NCBI GenBank assembly: GCA_964521285.1
Contig: CAZFQS010000001.1
Location: 1 to 64,000, forward strand
DNA length: 64,000 nt
Source: G020354785 sp964521285
GTDB taxonomy: Bacteria > Bacteroidota > Bacteroidia > Bacteroidales > UBA10428
Reading direction: 5' to 3'
Shown here: piece by piece, positions 18,431 through 28,363 of the stretch
Position numbering within the stretch: position 1 is the first letter of the stretch
Layout: each line of letters begins with the position of its first letter
The notes under the pieces: generated by a model
Database searches by the model: none
Told to the model about the DNA's origin: nothing
The model's input: only the letters and a program-made list of their open reading frames with translations
Translations under genes and position numbers: made by a program

Positions 18431-19711
18431 TTATACTAGTGATTCATATATCTGTTTAACATTAAAAGCAGTATTTTCCCATTTCAGCTTTTCTACTTCC
18501 TCTCTTGCATATTTGCTAAACATCTTATAAAGGCCTTCATAACTTAATATACCGTAAATTGCATCAGCCATGGCTTGAATATCCCAGAAATCTATTTTTA
18601 TAGCATGTCTTAGAATTTCAGAAACTCCTGACTGACGGGAGATAATTACGGGGACATCTGACTGAAGTGCTTCAAGCGGTGATATTCCAAAAGGTTCCGA
18701 TACTGAAGGCATAACATAAACATCGCTTAATGAATATAACTGGTATACATGATCTCCTTTAAGAAATCCTGTAAAGTGAAATTTATCCCCGATTCTCAAA
18801 GCTGCAACTCTTGCAATCATTCTGTTCAATAACTCGCCGCTGCCCCCCATAACAAACCTGACATCCTTCCTTCGTTTTAATACCTGATATGCCGCTTCAA
18901 TAAAATATTCAGGTCCTTTTTGCATAGTTATTCTACCCAAAAATGTTACTATTTTATCCTGATATTTCTTATTAAGACTAATATATTTTTCAGTAAGAGG
19001 TTCAACAGCATTGTATACAGTAATTACTTTATCAGGATTTATGTTATATTTCTCAATTATTGTATTCCGCGTGAGGTTGCTAACCGCAATAATCTTATCC
19101 GCCGCATCCATCCCATTTCTTTCTATTTGATATACTACCGGATTTACATCTCCCCCGCTACGATCAAACTCTGTAGCATGAACATGGACAATTAAAGGCT
19201 TACCTGATATTCTTTTAGCTGCTGCCCCTGCCGGAAAAGTAAGCCAGTCATGAGCATGAATAATATCAAAATCATAACTCATACCAATGATAGATGCTAC
19301 GGCAGCATAATTTGCAATTTCCTGAAACAGGTTTGATCCATAACCTCCGGAAAAGTTCAGCTTCCCCGAAAATGTTGTCTTGATAAATTTTCTCTTTGAA
19401 GCCCTGTAGTCTTCAATTAATCTGTCATATTCTTCGGGTCTTGTATACGGGATAATATTAGACTCGACCTCAATAAAGTGAATTTTTTTAAAGAATCCTT
19501 TATAATTAACCTCCCGGGCACCAATAGTTATATCGCCTGCATTTAATATATTAACATTAGTTTGATCCTCATCCCCGTAAGCTTTGGGAATAACAAAAAG
19601 AGTCTCAATGTCCTCAAAAACTGATAATCCTTTTGTCAGCCCATAACAAGCAGTACCTAATCCTCCTGAAATGTGAGGGGGGAATTCCCATCCAAACATT
19701 AAAACTCTCAT
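18431..19711 (-). CDS. GT4-family glycosyltransferase of the glycogen operon
   Basis: This 426-residue GT-B enzyme begins MRVLMFGWEFPPHISGGLG, where the glycine-rich loop binds the nucleotide-sugar donor. It carries the E-x7-E motif EPFGISPLEAL at about 340, with FLGRITMQKGPEYFI at the start of the C-terminal Rossmann domain. GT4 members in Bacteroidota glycogen clusters are usually annotated as glycogen/maltose-phosphate synthase-like or simple glucosyltransferases. It sits 36 bp after the debranching enzyme and 28 bp before GH57. A role in making or extending alpha-glucan is inferred from this position. No signal peptide. Confidence 0.88.
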   Translation of the reverse strand: MRVLMFGWEFPPHISGGLGTACYGLTKGLSVFEDIETLFVIPKAYGDEDQTNVNILNAGDITIGAREVNYKGFFKKIHFIEVESNIIPYTRPEEYDRLIEDYRASKRKFIKTTFSGKLNFSGGYGSNLFQEIANYAAVASIIGMSYDFDIIHAHDWLTFPAGAAAKRISGKPLIVHVHATEFDRSGGDVNPVVYQIERNGMDAADKIIAVSNLTRNTIIEKYNINPDKVITVYNAVEPLTEKYISLNKKYQDKIVTFLGRITMQKGPEYFIEAAYQVLKRRKDVRFVMGGSGELLNRMIARVAALRIGDKFHFTGFLKGDHVYQLYSLSDVYVMPSVSEPFGISPLEALQSDVPVIISRQSGVSEILRHAIKIDFWDIQAMADAIYGILSYEGLYKMFSKYAREEVEKLKWENTAFNVKQIYESLV

Positions 19712-19747
19712 TTTTAATATATTAGTAAAGGTTCATTTATATTGTTA

Positions 19748-21694
19748 TTACAGTGTAAAGTTTTCTACTTTATCAATTATTCTTAGGAGTGCAGCTACGC
19801 TCCATGCCTGTGATATAGCGCCTCTTGGCTTATGAGGAGGATCTCCGTCATATATTTCAGATATTGTACCAATTCCATGTTCATTCATTGTTGATTCGAA
19901 TCCCTGAATAATTTTCTTTACTTTTTGAAGACCACAATCCTTATACAAATTAATATATGCCTCACAAAAATGTTCAAGAAGCCAGGGCCAGACCGTGCCC
20001 TGATGATAAGCATTATCACGCTGCTTCTGGTTTCCTTCGTAAATACCCAAATAATCTTTGTTTTTTGGAGAAAGTGTCCGAAGTCCTCTAGGCGTTAGCA
20101 AGTCCCTTTCAACAATATTTAGTATAGATGTCTTCATTTCATCGTCTAGAGGAGAGAATTCCATGGAGGTTGCAATAATTTGATTGGGTCTGACTGACCA
20201 GTCCTTCGAATTTGAATCAACATAATCCGCTAAATACCCTCTGTTCCTGTCCCAAAATTGCTCAATAAATGATTCTTTAATCAATGCCGGTAATTTCTTC
20301 CATTTATTAACAAATTTTTCGTCACCCGCCTTTCTGGCTAAATCAAGACTAAACATAATAGCATTGTACCAAAGTGCATTAATTTCAACCGGAGCCCCAA
20401 CGCGCGGAGTAACAGGTATACTATTTACTACAGCATCCATCCAGGTTAAAGCATTACCCTTTTCTCCGGCATAAATTAATCCGTTCTCCTGCATTTTTAT
20501 ATTGAATAAAGTACCACTCCGGTATGCATTTAAAATAGAATTTATTGCCTTACCGTATGTATTCCATACTGGCAAATAAGAATTTATATATCCTGTATAT
20601 TGCTGTAAAGCCCAGAAAAACCATAATGGTGCATCAACAGAATTATAAGCTGCTTCATCACTGCTTTCAATATTTGGAAACAGTCCATTATCCAGTTTTG
20701 AAACCATAGTGTCAATAGCAGCCTTGCATGTTTTTGCGTCGCCAGTGGTTAAAGTCAAACCAGGTAAAGCAATAAATGTATCTCTTCCCCAGCTTCCAAA
20801 CCAGTGAAAACCTGCAACAATTTCAGTTCTTTTGTCTCTCTTCATAATAAACTGCTGAGCTGAATTAATCAGACAGTTTTTAAAATTATTTCTAGGGATT
20901 CGTTTCTCTATTTCATTTATAAATTTTCTCTTTAAAGTCTCAGGACTAACCAATTTTGTAGATGCAGAAAAAATTAAAATTTCACCTTTTTTTACATCCA
21001 TTTCAAAATATCCCGGGACAAACAAATCTTCCTTGTATTCATAACCTCTCTTTTGTTCTTCCAAATATTCAATATTATAATACCAGTCAGGGCTATGAAC
21101 GTATTCTACTTTCTTTGAAAACTGCATATGTAAATAAGGAAATCTATCGTAAAGTCTGGATTTTATACCGTTTGGAATGAATTTCACTTTTGTGTTTACA
21201 AAAGTATTTGCCTTACTCAGTTTATGAATATTTCTGAATGCTAAAAATGGCCTGAATCTCATTTTTGTTGATTTATCGGCTTCCAGAATTTTATACCTGA
21301 TGAGAAACTGCTGTTCATTTTGGACCAGTAGTCTTTCCTTCTCAATGACTACACCTCCTACCCGGTAAACTAACTTTGGAACCGGATCAGCCTCAAAATC
21401 GCGTAAATATTTATGACCTTTAGGTACATAATTGTCACCCTCATATTTATGAATACCCAGGTTAAATTCGCTGTTTTCCTGAATAATTGTCTCATCAAGA
21501 GATGAAAGCAAGAGGTACCTTTCCCCGTCCAGATGTTCCATGGGACATATTAATAATCCGTGATATTTTCTTGTATTACATCCAACAATAGTTGTACTGG
21601 CATAAGAACCGGCACGATTACTTCTTAGAATCTCCTTGTTTAATGAATATTCAAGATTTACCAATTGCGACTTGTCAAATTTTAGATAGCTCAT
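19748..21694 (-). CDS. Glycogen debranching enzyme, amylo-alpha-1,6-glucosidase (GH133 type)
   Basis: This 648-residue protein combines an N-terminal debranching-enzyme beta domain (about 1-230, with RAGSYASTTIVGCNTRKYHGL near the start; the run given spans residues about 27-47) and an (alpha/alpha)6 catalytic domain (about 270-645). Typical catalytic-domain motifs are FHWFGSWGRDTFIALPG (about 298), a central SSDEAAYNSVDAPLWF, and NAYHQGTVWPWLLEHF (about 561). It hydrolyses the alpha-1,6 branch stubs left by phosphorylase. It is the first gene of the minus-strand glycogen operon, divergent from the TlpA-like gene 79 bp away. It complements the phosphorylase half of the fusion at the operon's end. 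Confidence 0.92.
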   Translation of the reverse strand: MSYLKFDKSQLVNLEYSLNKEILRSNRAGSYASTTIVGCNTRKYHGLLICPMEHLDGERYLLLSSLDETIIQENSEFNLGIHKYEGDNYVPKGHKYLRDFEADPVPKLVYRVGGVVIEKERLLVQNEQQFLIRYKILEADKSTKMRFRPFLAFRNIHKLSKANTFVNTKVKFIPNGIKSRLYDRFPYLHMQFSKKVEYVHSPDWYYNIEYLEEQKRGYEYKEDLFVPGYFEMDVKKGEILIFSASTKLVSPETLKRKFINEIEKRIPRNNFKNCLINSAQQFIMKRDKRTEIVAGFHWFGSWGRDTFIALPGLTLTTGDAKTCKAAIDTMVSKLDNGLFPNIESSDEAAYNSVDAPLWFFWALQQYTGYINSYLPVWNTYGKAINSILNAYRSGTLFNIKMQENGLIYAGEKGNALTWMDAVVNSIPVTPRVGAPVEINALWYNAIMFSLDLARKAGDEKFVNKWKKLPALIKESFIEQFWDRNRGYLADYVDSNSKDWSVRPNQIIATSMEFSPLDDEMKTSILNIVERDLLTPRGLRTLSPKNKDYLGIYEGNQKQRDNAYHQGTVWPWLLEHFCEAYINLYKDCGLQKVKKIIQGFESTMNEHGIGTISEIYDGDPPHKPRGAISQAWSVAALLRIIDKVENFTL

Positions 21695-21749
21695 AAAACA
21701 TTTTTTTATCCTGAATATAAGTTATTAATAATTATTCTTCTGAGTGTAG

Positions 21750-21757
21750 TATATTTG
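21750..21757 (+). promoter_or_regulatory. Bacteroidota-type -7 element (TATATTTG)
   Basis: This exact TAnnTTTG match lies 17 bp before the start of the first TlpA-like lipoprotein, in the 79-bp divergent gap to the glycogen operon. No convincing -33 TTTG was seen at the usual spacing. Confidence 0.4.
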
Positions 21758-21773
21758 AAAAAATTTTTATTTT

Positions 21774-22913
21774 ATGAATAAATATATCTTAATTATAATT
21801 TTACTAACAACAATTTTCATAAGTTGTTCAACAAACAAGAACAATTTTGAAGTTAATGGAACAATAAAAAATTCAAAAAATGAGAAGGTCTATCTTTCCA
21901 AACTTACTAGAACCAAAAAAATATTAGTTGACTCTTGTCTTACTAATATAAATGGAAATTTTATTCTTTCCGGTAAAATAGCTGAACCATCATTTTTTAT
22001 CCTCTATACGAAAAACAGTGACAATATTCACCTGATAATACACCCCAGGGACAAAATTAACATTATTACAAATACTCAATACTTTAATACAGAATATATT
22101 GTTGAAGGTTCAGGCGATTCAAAGTTAGTTAAAAAATTAATTGCTAAACAAAGAATAACATTAGAAAAAATAACTGCCCTTAGTAATCAATATGATAACA
22201 TTAAAGGTGACCCTGATTTTTTTAAGAAAAAGGCAGAAATAGATAGTACTTATATGGCAATATTTAAAGATCATAAGGATTTCTCCAAAGAATTTATTGT
22301 TCAAAATCCGAATTCTATGGCCAGTATAATGGCCCTTTATCAGCAACTTGGGAGAAGTGCTCCTGTTTTTGATTTTAAGAAAGATTTTTATTTTTTTGAT
22401 TTGGCCGACTCAAATCTAACCGCATTGTATCCAACTTCAGAAGCAGTAAAAAGCCTCAATGAGAAAGTAGTGGAAATAAGGGAACAATTTAAGTTTGATA
22501 TTGGAGTAAAAATTCCTGATATATCACTACCTGATCCTGAAGGGAATATAATTTCACTTTCTGATTTAAGCGGTAAATATGTATTCCTTGATTTTTGGGC
22601 TTCCTGGAGTATTGTATCCAGGCAGGAAAATCAGGATCTTGTGAAAATCTATAATAAATACAGAGGAAAAGGATTTGAAATATACCAGATATCACTGGAT
22701 CGCACAAAAGAATCATGGCTTAAAGGCATTGAAGAAGACAATTTAAAATGGATTAATGTTAGTGATTTAAAATTTTGGAATTCCGCTGCCTGTGTAAAAT
22801 ATAATATTCAAAAATTACCGGCAAATTTCCTGTTGGATACAGCAGGCATAATAATAGCAAAAAACCTTACCGGAAATGACCTTGAGAATAATCTTAAAGA
22901 GATCCTTAAATAA
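21774..22913 (+). CDS. TlpA-like lipoprotein with DUF4369-type N-domain, no CXXC (1)
   Basis: This 379-residue lipoprotein has lipobox IFISC (Cys18). Residues about 22-120 are a DUF4369-like beta domain (VNGTIKNSKNEKVYLSKL), followed by a helical spacer. Residues about 245-379 are a thioredoxin fold (ISLSDLSGKYVFLDFWASW, GFEIYQISLD, LPANFLLD with the cis-proline). The redox CxxC expected after FWASW is replaced by SIVS, so thiol-disulfide exchange at the usual site is not possible. TlpA relatives normally reduce periplasmic disulfides; this copy may bind rather than oxidise or reduce its partners. The next gene is a tandem paralogue one base after the stop. Confidence 0.85.
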   Translation: MNKYILIIILLTTIFISCSTNKNNFEVNGTIKNSKNEKVYLSKLTRTKKILVDSCLTNINGNFILSGKIAEPSFFILYTKNSDNIHLIIHPRDKINIITNTQYFNTEYIVEGSGDSKLVKKLIAKQRITLEKITALSNQYDNIKGDPDFFKKKAEIDSTYMAIFKDHKDFSKEFIVQNPNSMASIMALYQQLGRSAPVFDFKKDFYFFDLADSNLTALYPTSEAVKSLNEKVVEIREQFKFDIGVKIPDISLPDPEGNIISLSDLSGKYVFLDFWASWSIVSRQENQDLVKIYNKYRGKGFEIYQISLDRTKESWLKGIEEDNLKWINVSDLKFWNSAACVKYNIQKLPANFLLDTAGIIIAKNLTGNDLENNLKEILK

Positions 22914-22914
22914 A

Positions 22915-24060
22915 ATGAAAATAATCATTCTGATTCTTGGATTTTTCGTGTTAATATCATGCAATAGAACCAGTAAAATAAGAGTAAAGGGAGTGCTTTC
23001 AAACTGTGGTCATCAGCCTGTTTATTTCGAAAAAGTTGATGTATTTAAAGTAAAAAAGATCGATTCACTGGTAATAAAGAATAACTGCCGTTTTTCCTTT
23101 TCGACTACGGCAAAACTTCCTGATTTTTACCAGCTTCGAATATCTGAAAACAAAATTATCAGTCTGTTAATGGAGCCCGGGGAAAAAGCTTTAATTTCAG
23201 CTGATCTTAATAATTTTGGCAATACATTGATTATTAAAGAATCAAAAGGCTCGATTTTATTAAATGAACTTTTAAAGAAACTTGAAATAACAAAATCAAA
23301 ACTTGATTCTATATCTGACATTTATAATAATTCTATCAATGAGTCTATAAAAGAAAATCTTGTAGAAGTATATAAAGAGATTATTGAAGAACATCGTAAA
23401 TATTCAATAGCCTTTATTTTGGATAATCTTTCATCCCTGGCATGCATTACAGCACTTTATCAGGAAATCAACCCACAGACAAGCCTGTTTAACAGAACCC
23501 GTGATATACAATTTTATAAACTTGTTAGGGATTCCCTGTCACAGAGATATCCCAGATCAAATCATGTTGTAGTATTGAAAGCAAATACCGACAGGCTGCT
23601 TGATGATTACACCCGCCGAAAAATTTTAAGTCTTGCCGGTTCCGAAAATTATATTTTACCTGAAATTGCTTTGCCTGATATAAAAGGGGATACTATAAAA
23701 CTGACCTCATTAAAAGGCAGGTATGTATTACTTAGTTTCTGGGCTTCATGGAATGAGGAAAGCGTTAATGCAAATCTGAAACTTAAGGAAATCTATGAAA
23801 AATATCGTAACAAGGGATTTGAAATTTATCAGGTATCATTTGATAAATCTGTAAATCAATGGAACAGGGCAATTAAATTTGACGAATTGCCATGGTTAAG
23901 CGTCAATGATTCTGCTTTTCCACAATCCATTATAGCACTTAACTATAATGTTAATAATCTTCCATCGAATTATTTGATAGATAAGAATATGGAAACTATA
24001 TTAGGTAAAAATCTTAGCTCAGATGAACTAAATAATAGATTATCGGAGTTATTTAATTAA
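22915..24060 (+). CDS. TlpA-like lipoprotein, tandem paralogue, no CXXC (2)
   Basis: I chose ATG at 22915 because it gives a clean lipoprotein signal (MKIIILILGFFVLISC, Cys16) and starts one base after the upstream stop. The frame is open 13 codons further upstream, inside the previous gene. The 381-residue product has the same layout as its neighbour: a DUF4369-like beta domain, a helical spacer, and a C-terminal thioredoxin fold (LLSFWASW, GFEIYQVSFD, LPSNYLID). The CxxC position reads NEES, again without cysteines. The pair is a tandem duplication that has diverged widely while neither copy has redox cysteines. Confidence 0.85.
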   Translation: MKIIILILGFFVLISCNRTSKIRVKGVLSNCGHQPVYFEKVDVFKVKKIDSLVIKNNCRFSFSTTAKLPDFYQLRISENKIISLLMEPGEKALISADLNNFGNTLIIKESKGSILLNELLKKLEITKSKLDSISDIYNNSINESIKENLVEVYKEIIEEHRKYSIAFILDNLSSLACITALYQEINPQTSLFNRTRDIQFYKLVRDSLSQRYPRSNHVVVLKANTDRLLDDYTRRKILSLAGSENYILPEIALPDIKGDTIKLTSLKGRYVLLSFWASWNEESVNANLKLKEIYEKYRNKGFEIYQVSFDKSVNQWNRAIKFDELPWLSVNDSAFPQSIIALNYNVNNLPSNYLIDKNMETILGKNLSSDELNNRLSELFN

Positions 24061-24072
24061 AGTCCTAAACCA

Positions 24073-24849
24073 TTGTCATATAAGAAAATATATTTTATTT
24101 CTGATGTTCATCTCGGATTGCATCCCGCGGAAAAAAGCTTTGAAAGAGAAAAACTTCTTGTCAAATGGCTTGACAGTATAAAATCAGAAATTGATGAGCT
24201 GTATATGATGGGAGATATTTTTGACTTCTGGCATGAATACAGGAAAGTAATTCCCAGGGGCTTCACCAGGTTCCTTGGTAAAATAGCAGAAATGGCTGAT
24301 AATGGGACAAAAATATATTACTTTACCGGTAATCATGATGTCTGGGTATATGACTATTTACCTGCTGAAATAGGTCTGAAAGTATATCGTAAACCGGTAG
24401 TGAAGGAATTAAACGGCTTGAAATTTTTTCTTTCCCATGGCGATGGCCTCGAACGAAGAGATTATGGTTATAAAATACTTAAAGGAATATTTACAAATAA
24501 AGTCCTGCAATGGCTGTTTGCAAGAATTCATCCTAATGCTGCAATAGCTTTTGGCCACAGATGGTCCAGGACAAGCCGTTATGCTAAAGGTATAGTCGCT
24601 GAGCCTTACAAGGGAGAGGATGGGGAATGCCAGATCATTTACGCCAAAGAGAAGCTTAAGACTGAACATTTTGATTTCTTTATAATCGGACATCGCCATA
24701 TTCCCTGGGATATTAAAATTGGTGAAAATAGCCGTATTATTAATATTGGAGACTGGATCAATAATTTTACCTATGCTGTCCTTGATGGTCAAAAATTAGA
24801 ATTGAAATCCTTTTTCAAAGAGTACGAGCAGAATATTATCAGAAATTAG
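24073..24849 (+). CDS. lpxH: LpxH-like UDP-2,3-diacylglucosamine diphosphatase (TTG start)
   Basis: This 258-residue calcineurin-type metallophosphoesterase carries the full metal-site series: DVHLG, GDIFDF, GNHD, HGDGLERRDYGYK and GHRHIP. The length and the DYGYK region fit LpxH-like enzymes, which hydrolyse UDP-2,3-diacylglucosamine to lipid X in lipid A synthesis. No ATG, GTG or CTG is available before the conserved KKIYFISDVHLG; the only start is TTG at 24073. The upstream TAA (24058-24060) lies in the same frame, so the gene opens immediately after its neighbour's stop. It is probably co-transcribed with the TlpA-like pair. Confidence 0.85.
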   Translation: MSYKKIYFISDVHLGLHPAEKSFEREKLLVKWLDSIKSEIDELYMMGDIFDFWHEYRKVIPRGFTRFLGKIAEMADNGTKIYYFTGNHDVWVYDYLPAEIGLKVYRKPVVKELNGLKFFLSHGDGLERRDYGYKILKGIFTNKVLQWLFARIHPNAAIAFGHRWSRTSRYAKGIVAEPYKGEDGECQIIYAKEKLKTEHFDFFIIGHRHIPWDIKIGENSRIINIGDWINNFTYAVLDGQKLELKSFFKEYEQNIIRN

Positions 24850-24899
24850 AGGTCAGTTAAGAAAATGATTAAGCAGAAGCAATAACTACCAGTTCATAA

Positions 24900-27800
24900 T
24901 TATTCCTTTAAAATTTTAGCTGTAAAAGAATTATTATTATCATAAACTCTAAGGATGTAAATACCGGGTAATAGTCTGTTTACATCCATTGTATATTTAT
25001 TACAATCAATATCCTGTGTAAATAAAAGTATACCTGTACTGCTATACATCTCAAGTTTAGCCTTGTTACTGAATTTGTCAGATAGTGTAATTATAGCTGT
25101 ACTACTAACAGGATTAGGATAAATATTGCACAGGCTAATATTTAAATCTCTGACAGATGTATGATTAACGCCTTCAGCATCTGTTGTATCAGTCCATGGT
25201 GACAAATATGCGCCATCAATGATTTTCTGATTTATCCCCGGACCTGACCATGCTACTGCCACGTTGTCTTCTCCGTCTTCCTCCTTATGGACTATTTCAA
25301 TATAATACTGGTTCCCTGAATTTAATACAATGATATCTGACTGTTGTTCAGTATATTTATCCCATTGCCGAATATCAGTCCATCCCGGCACCTTAGCTAT
25401 TTTATCAGCAGTAGCAGGGTAAATATCTTCACTTAGCCATAATTCGCAATTATCATTTCCCGTAATCCAGAAGACATATTCTCCGCTTACTTTCGGGTGA
25501 AGAAATCCTCGTATGCGTGATCCAAATTCATCGGCTACATTAACAGGTGCTTCCAGTCTGGTTAATTCTTCAACATAAGCTGGATTTGTAGGAAAATTAT
25601 CATCATTTACCAGATCTGTAACGAGAGATCCTGTGATCCCGGTATAATACTCTCTCATAATGCTTCCGGTCGCCCCCTGTCCGCTACAATTAACAGCTCT
25701 TGTATTTTTACCGCTAATTTCAATAAAGTCAATATTAGCCAGTCCGCTTGCAGTTATTGCTTCAAGCCTGACATTTGCTATTCCGGCATTTACACTAGCC
25801 TTGGTAGATACAACGCTCCATGTTGTCCATAGGCCGGTCCCTGAAAAATTAATACCGGTGACTAATTCCTTATTATTTACTATTAATTTTGCCGCCCTGT
25901 TGCCAGATTCGTTGGCATATCTCCACCTAAAAGTATAGGTGGTATCCTTTGGAAAATCTACTTTCCAGTTTATACCATTACCCAGGGCATTGACTGTATT
26001 CACAAATCCATCGCCTGTAAATCCGCCATGATTATTATCAATTGAACCATCAGCACTGCAATAGCCTATTCCGTTTTCCTGGATAGTCGCCGGGGAACCT
26101 CCTGTAGTTAAAACAGTTATATTAATATCTGCTGAAGTACCTGTTAATCCTTCTTTATCGGTCGCTAATGCTGATAAATTGTAATTACTTCCCGGTACAC
26201 TGTACCATAAAATCCTGTATGGCGCTATAGTATCTTCACCAATTTTATCTACTCCTGCAAAAAATTCAACCTTTTTTATGCTACCGTCAAAATCTTCAGC
26301 ATAAGCATCAATGAAAATATCGGAGCCATTTTCAAGGATAGTACCTGCAGATGGTGCAACAATATTAACTTCAGGTGCTAAATTCTCCAAAATGTTTGAT
26401 GAATATATCTCAAATTGCTGATAGCTGCTGTCAATATAACTTGCCTGATATATTGGCGCTCCATTGCCTGTGGCCCCTCCGTCAACTTCAATTGACTTAC
26501 TGCTGTTTCTGTTAATAATACTATAAAGGCCTTCACCAAGAAAATTAATACTCCACTGCTGTGTTTCAGCTCCTGTATATACTGACTGAATAATGCCGGC
26601 CCCTTCTTCAATGGAACCATTTTCAACTGTCATGGCAAGTCCGCTTTTTTCATTGATGATACTATAAAAGATACTATCAGCAAGACTAATATTCCACATC
26701 TGGCTGCTTGTCTTTTGCAATTGCTGTTGTACAAGGGATACCCCTTCATCAGTACTTCCATCTGAAATATCCAGAACTTTCCCGCTATGGCTGGCGGTTA
26801 ATGCATACTGACCGTCGGATATTATTCCACTGCCCTGGCCCGGATCAGTATTGTTAAGGTACTCTTCTATATTAGTATATCCATCGCCATCAAGATCTGT
26901 ATTCTGGTCACCAATGTCATTTGGATTCAAGCCGTAATAGGATTCCCATTTGTCAGGCATACCATCAAGGTCAGTGTCAGGATCTGCTTTACCAATGTTA
27001 ATAGTACCAACACCATTCATAGGATCATCAAATTCATTAGATACAAGTTCACCCATTGTACCTAAGGAAGTCAGTTCAAGTATAAACCGTGTGTCAACTT
27101 CATCCCGTGCAGGAAGAGAGGCTCCGGCTTCCGATACAACTAAATTATAGGCATCTTCCGGACTTAGTAAAGTAACCGCCGGATAATCATAGGGTGTTGC
27201 CTGCCAGTCAACAGTTCCATAAGATTCCTGTGGGATAAGAGCACCATTCAGAATACCATCCTTGTCTGAATCCACATAATTGTCAGAAGCATAAATATGG
27301 AAGTTAAGATTACCCAAAGTAAAGGGTGCCGATCCTGAATTCGGACCATAAATAAAATAGTTATTGCTAACATTGGCGTAAGAATTTCCTTCAGAATCAC
27401 CAAGTATATATGCTGCAACATCCCAGTTATATACAACATTGCTGACAAACTGATTTACTCCTTTAACCTTGGGATTGCGCGTATTGTTATCGATATAAAG
27501 ATTTCGCAGCAGGCTTACTCCTCCCGATGTTTCAATAAGCCCACCGGCAGAATGGTCAACCAGACCCTGTCCGATTATTGAGTTTTGTATTGTTATATTT
27601 GTAGGCTCTGTTCCTATCTTATCATTATTCCAGCGCACGGAAAAGTTCTCATCTTTTCCCCATGATATGGACATATGATCAAAAATCATGTTGATTCCAT
27701 TAGCAACGGTAACGGCATCTGTATCGTAATCACCATTTACACCCTGACGCACCCGCAGGTATCGGCAAATAGAATTATCAGCACCTGAAAACGACAGCCC

Positions 27801-28142
27801 GTTCCCGTATATTACAACTCCGTCACCTGGAGCAGTCTGACCGGCAATTGTAATATTACTTGATACCACTATGCGCTCATTTATGTTAATAATCCCTGAA
27901 ACATCAAAAACCACAATTCGGTTGCTCTGACTTACGGCATCACGGAATGACCCGGGCCCGTCATCATGAAGGTTGGTTACATGATATACCGAGCCGCCAC
28001 GGCCTCCTGTGGCAAACCGCCCGAAACCTTCAGCTCCTGGAAAGGCAAGCTGCTGTGCAATCAAGGAGACCTGTCCGAATACTGAAACCAATACCAGTGC
28101 TTTTAACCAATTTGCTTTTATATTACATTTTTCTCTTTTCAT
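24900..28142 (-). CDS. Multidomain T9SS pectate-lyase-like protein
   Basis: This 1080-residue protein has a signal peptide (about 1-30). A pectate-lyase/PL1-type parallel beta-helix covers about 31-330 (FPGAEGFGRFATGGRGG, GPGSFRDAV, MIFDHMSISWGKDEN, NNTRNPKVKG). Then come a calcium-binding thrombospondin-3-type repeat (about 385-430, DTDLDGMPDKW and DLDGDGYTNIEEY), a ricin-type lectin domain (about 440-590, three Q-W/Q-F repeats), an Ig-like domain (about 598-690), a CBM6/35-like domain (about 690-820), a PA14 domain (about 830-970), and a T9SS sorting domain (about 1005-1080, IYPNPVSSTAIITL, PGIYILRVYD). It probably cleaves an acidic plant or algal polysaccharide outside the cell. The substrate is not proven. 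Confidence 0.9.
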   Translation of the reverse strand: MKREKCNIKANWLKALVLVSVFGQVSLIAQQLAFPGAEGFGRFATGGRGGSVYHVTNLHDDGPGSFRDAVSQSNRIVVFDVSGIININERIVVSSNITIAGQTAPGDGVVIYGNGLSFSGADNSICRYLRVRQGVNGDYDTDAVTVANGINMIFDHMSISWGKDENFSVRWNNDKIGTEPTNITIQNSIIGQGLVDHSAGGLIETSGGVSLLRNLYIDNNTRNPKVKGVNQFVSNVVYNWDVAAYILGDSEGNSYANVSNNYFIYGPNSGSAPFTLGNLNFHIYASDNYVDSDKDGILNGALIPQESYGTVDWQATPYDYPAVTLLSPEDAYNLVVSEAGASLPARDEVDTRFILELTSLGTMGELVSNEFDDPMNGVGTINIGKADPDTDLDGMPDKWESYYGLNPNDIGDQNTDLDGDGYTNIEEYLNNTDPGQGSGIISDGQYALTASHSGKVLDISDGSTDEGVSLVQQQLQKTSSQMWNISLADSIFYSIINEKSGLAMTVENGSIEEGAGIIQSVYTGAETQQWSINFLGEGLYSIINRNSSKSIEVDGGATGNGAPIYQASYIDSSYQQFEIYSSNILENLAPEVNIVAPSAGTILENGSDIFIDAYAEDFDGSIKKVEFFAGVDKIGEDTIAPYRILWYSVPGSNYNLSALATDKEGLTGTSADINITVLTTGGSPATIQENGIGYCSADGSIDNNHGGFTGDGFVNTVNALGNGINWKVDFPKDTTYTFRWRYANESGNRAAKLIVNNKELVTGINFSGTGLWTTWSVVSTKASVNAGIANVRLEAITASGLANIDFIEISGKNTRAVNCSGQGATGSIMREYYTGITGSLVTDLVNDDNFPTNPAYVEELTRLEAPVNVADEFGSRIRGFLHPKVSGEYVFWITGNDNCELWLSEDIYPATADKIAKVPGWTDIRQWDKYTEQQSDIIVLNSGNQYYIEIVHKEEDGEDNVAVAWSGPGINQKIIDGAYLSPWTDTTDAEGVNHTSVRDLNISLCNIYPNPVSSTAIITLSDKFSNKAKLEMYSSTGILLFTQDIDCNKYTMDVNRLLPGIYILRVYDNNNSFTAKILKE

Positions 28143-28363
28143 TTGTAAATGCTTGATGAAACCATACTATTAATATGCTTATCAGGTTTTTCATAAAAGT
28201 AACAAATATTATTTTAATTCATAGGTTTTACAGATGAGGAAATCTGATAGCAAGCTTCTTTAAAAGAATTAGATAATGGTAAATATCCGGTAAAGGAGAT
28301 GACCTTTTGTAACCCGATGCTTCCAAATTCTTAATGCAGTACCATTGAATACAATTAATTTTG

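Noticed and set aside
22876..22914. Earlier start for the second TlpA-like gene
   Set aside because: It would add residues inside the upstream gene and spoil the lipoprotein signal that begins at ATG 22915.
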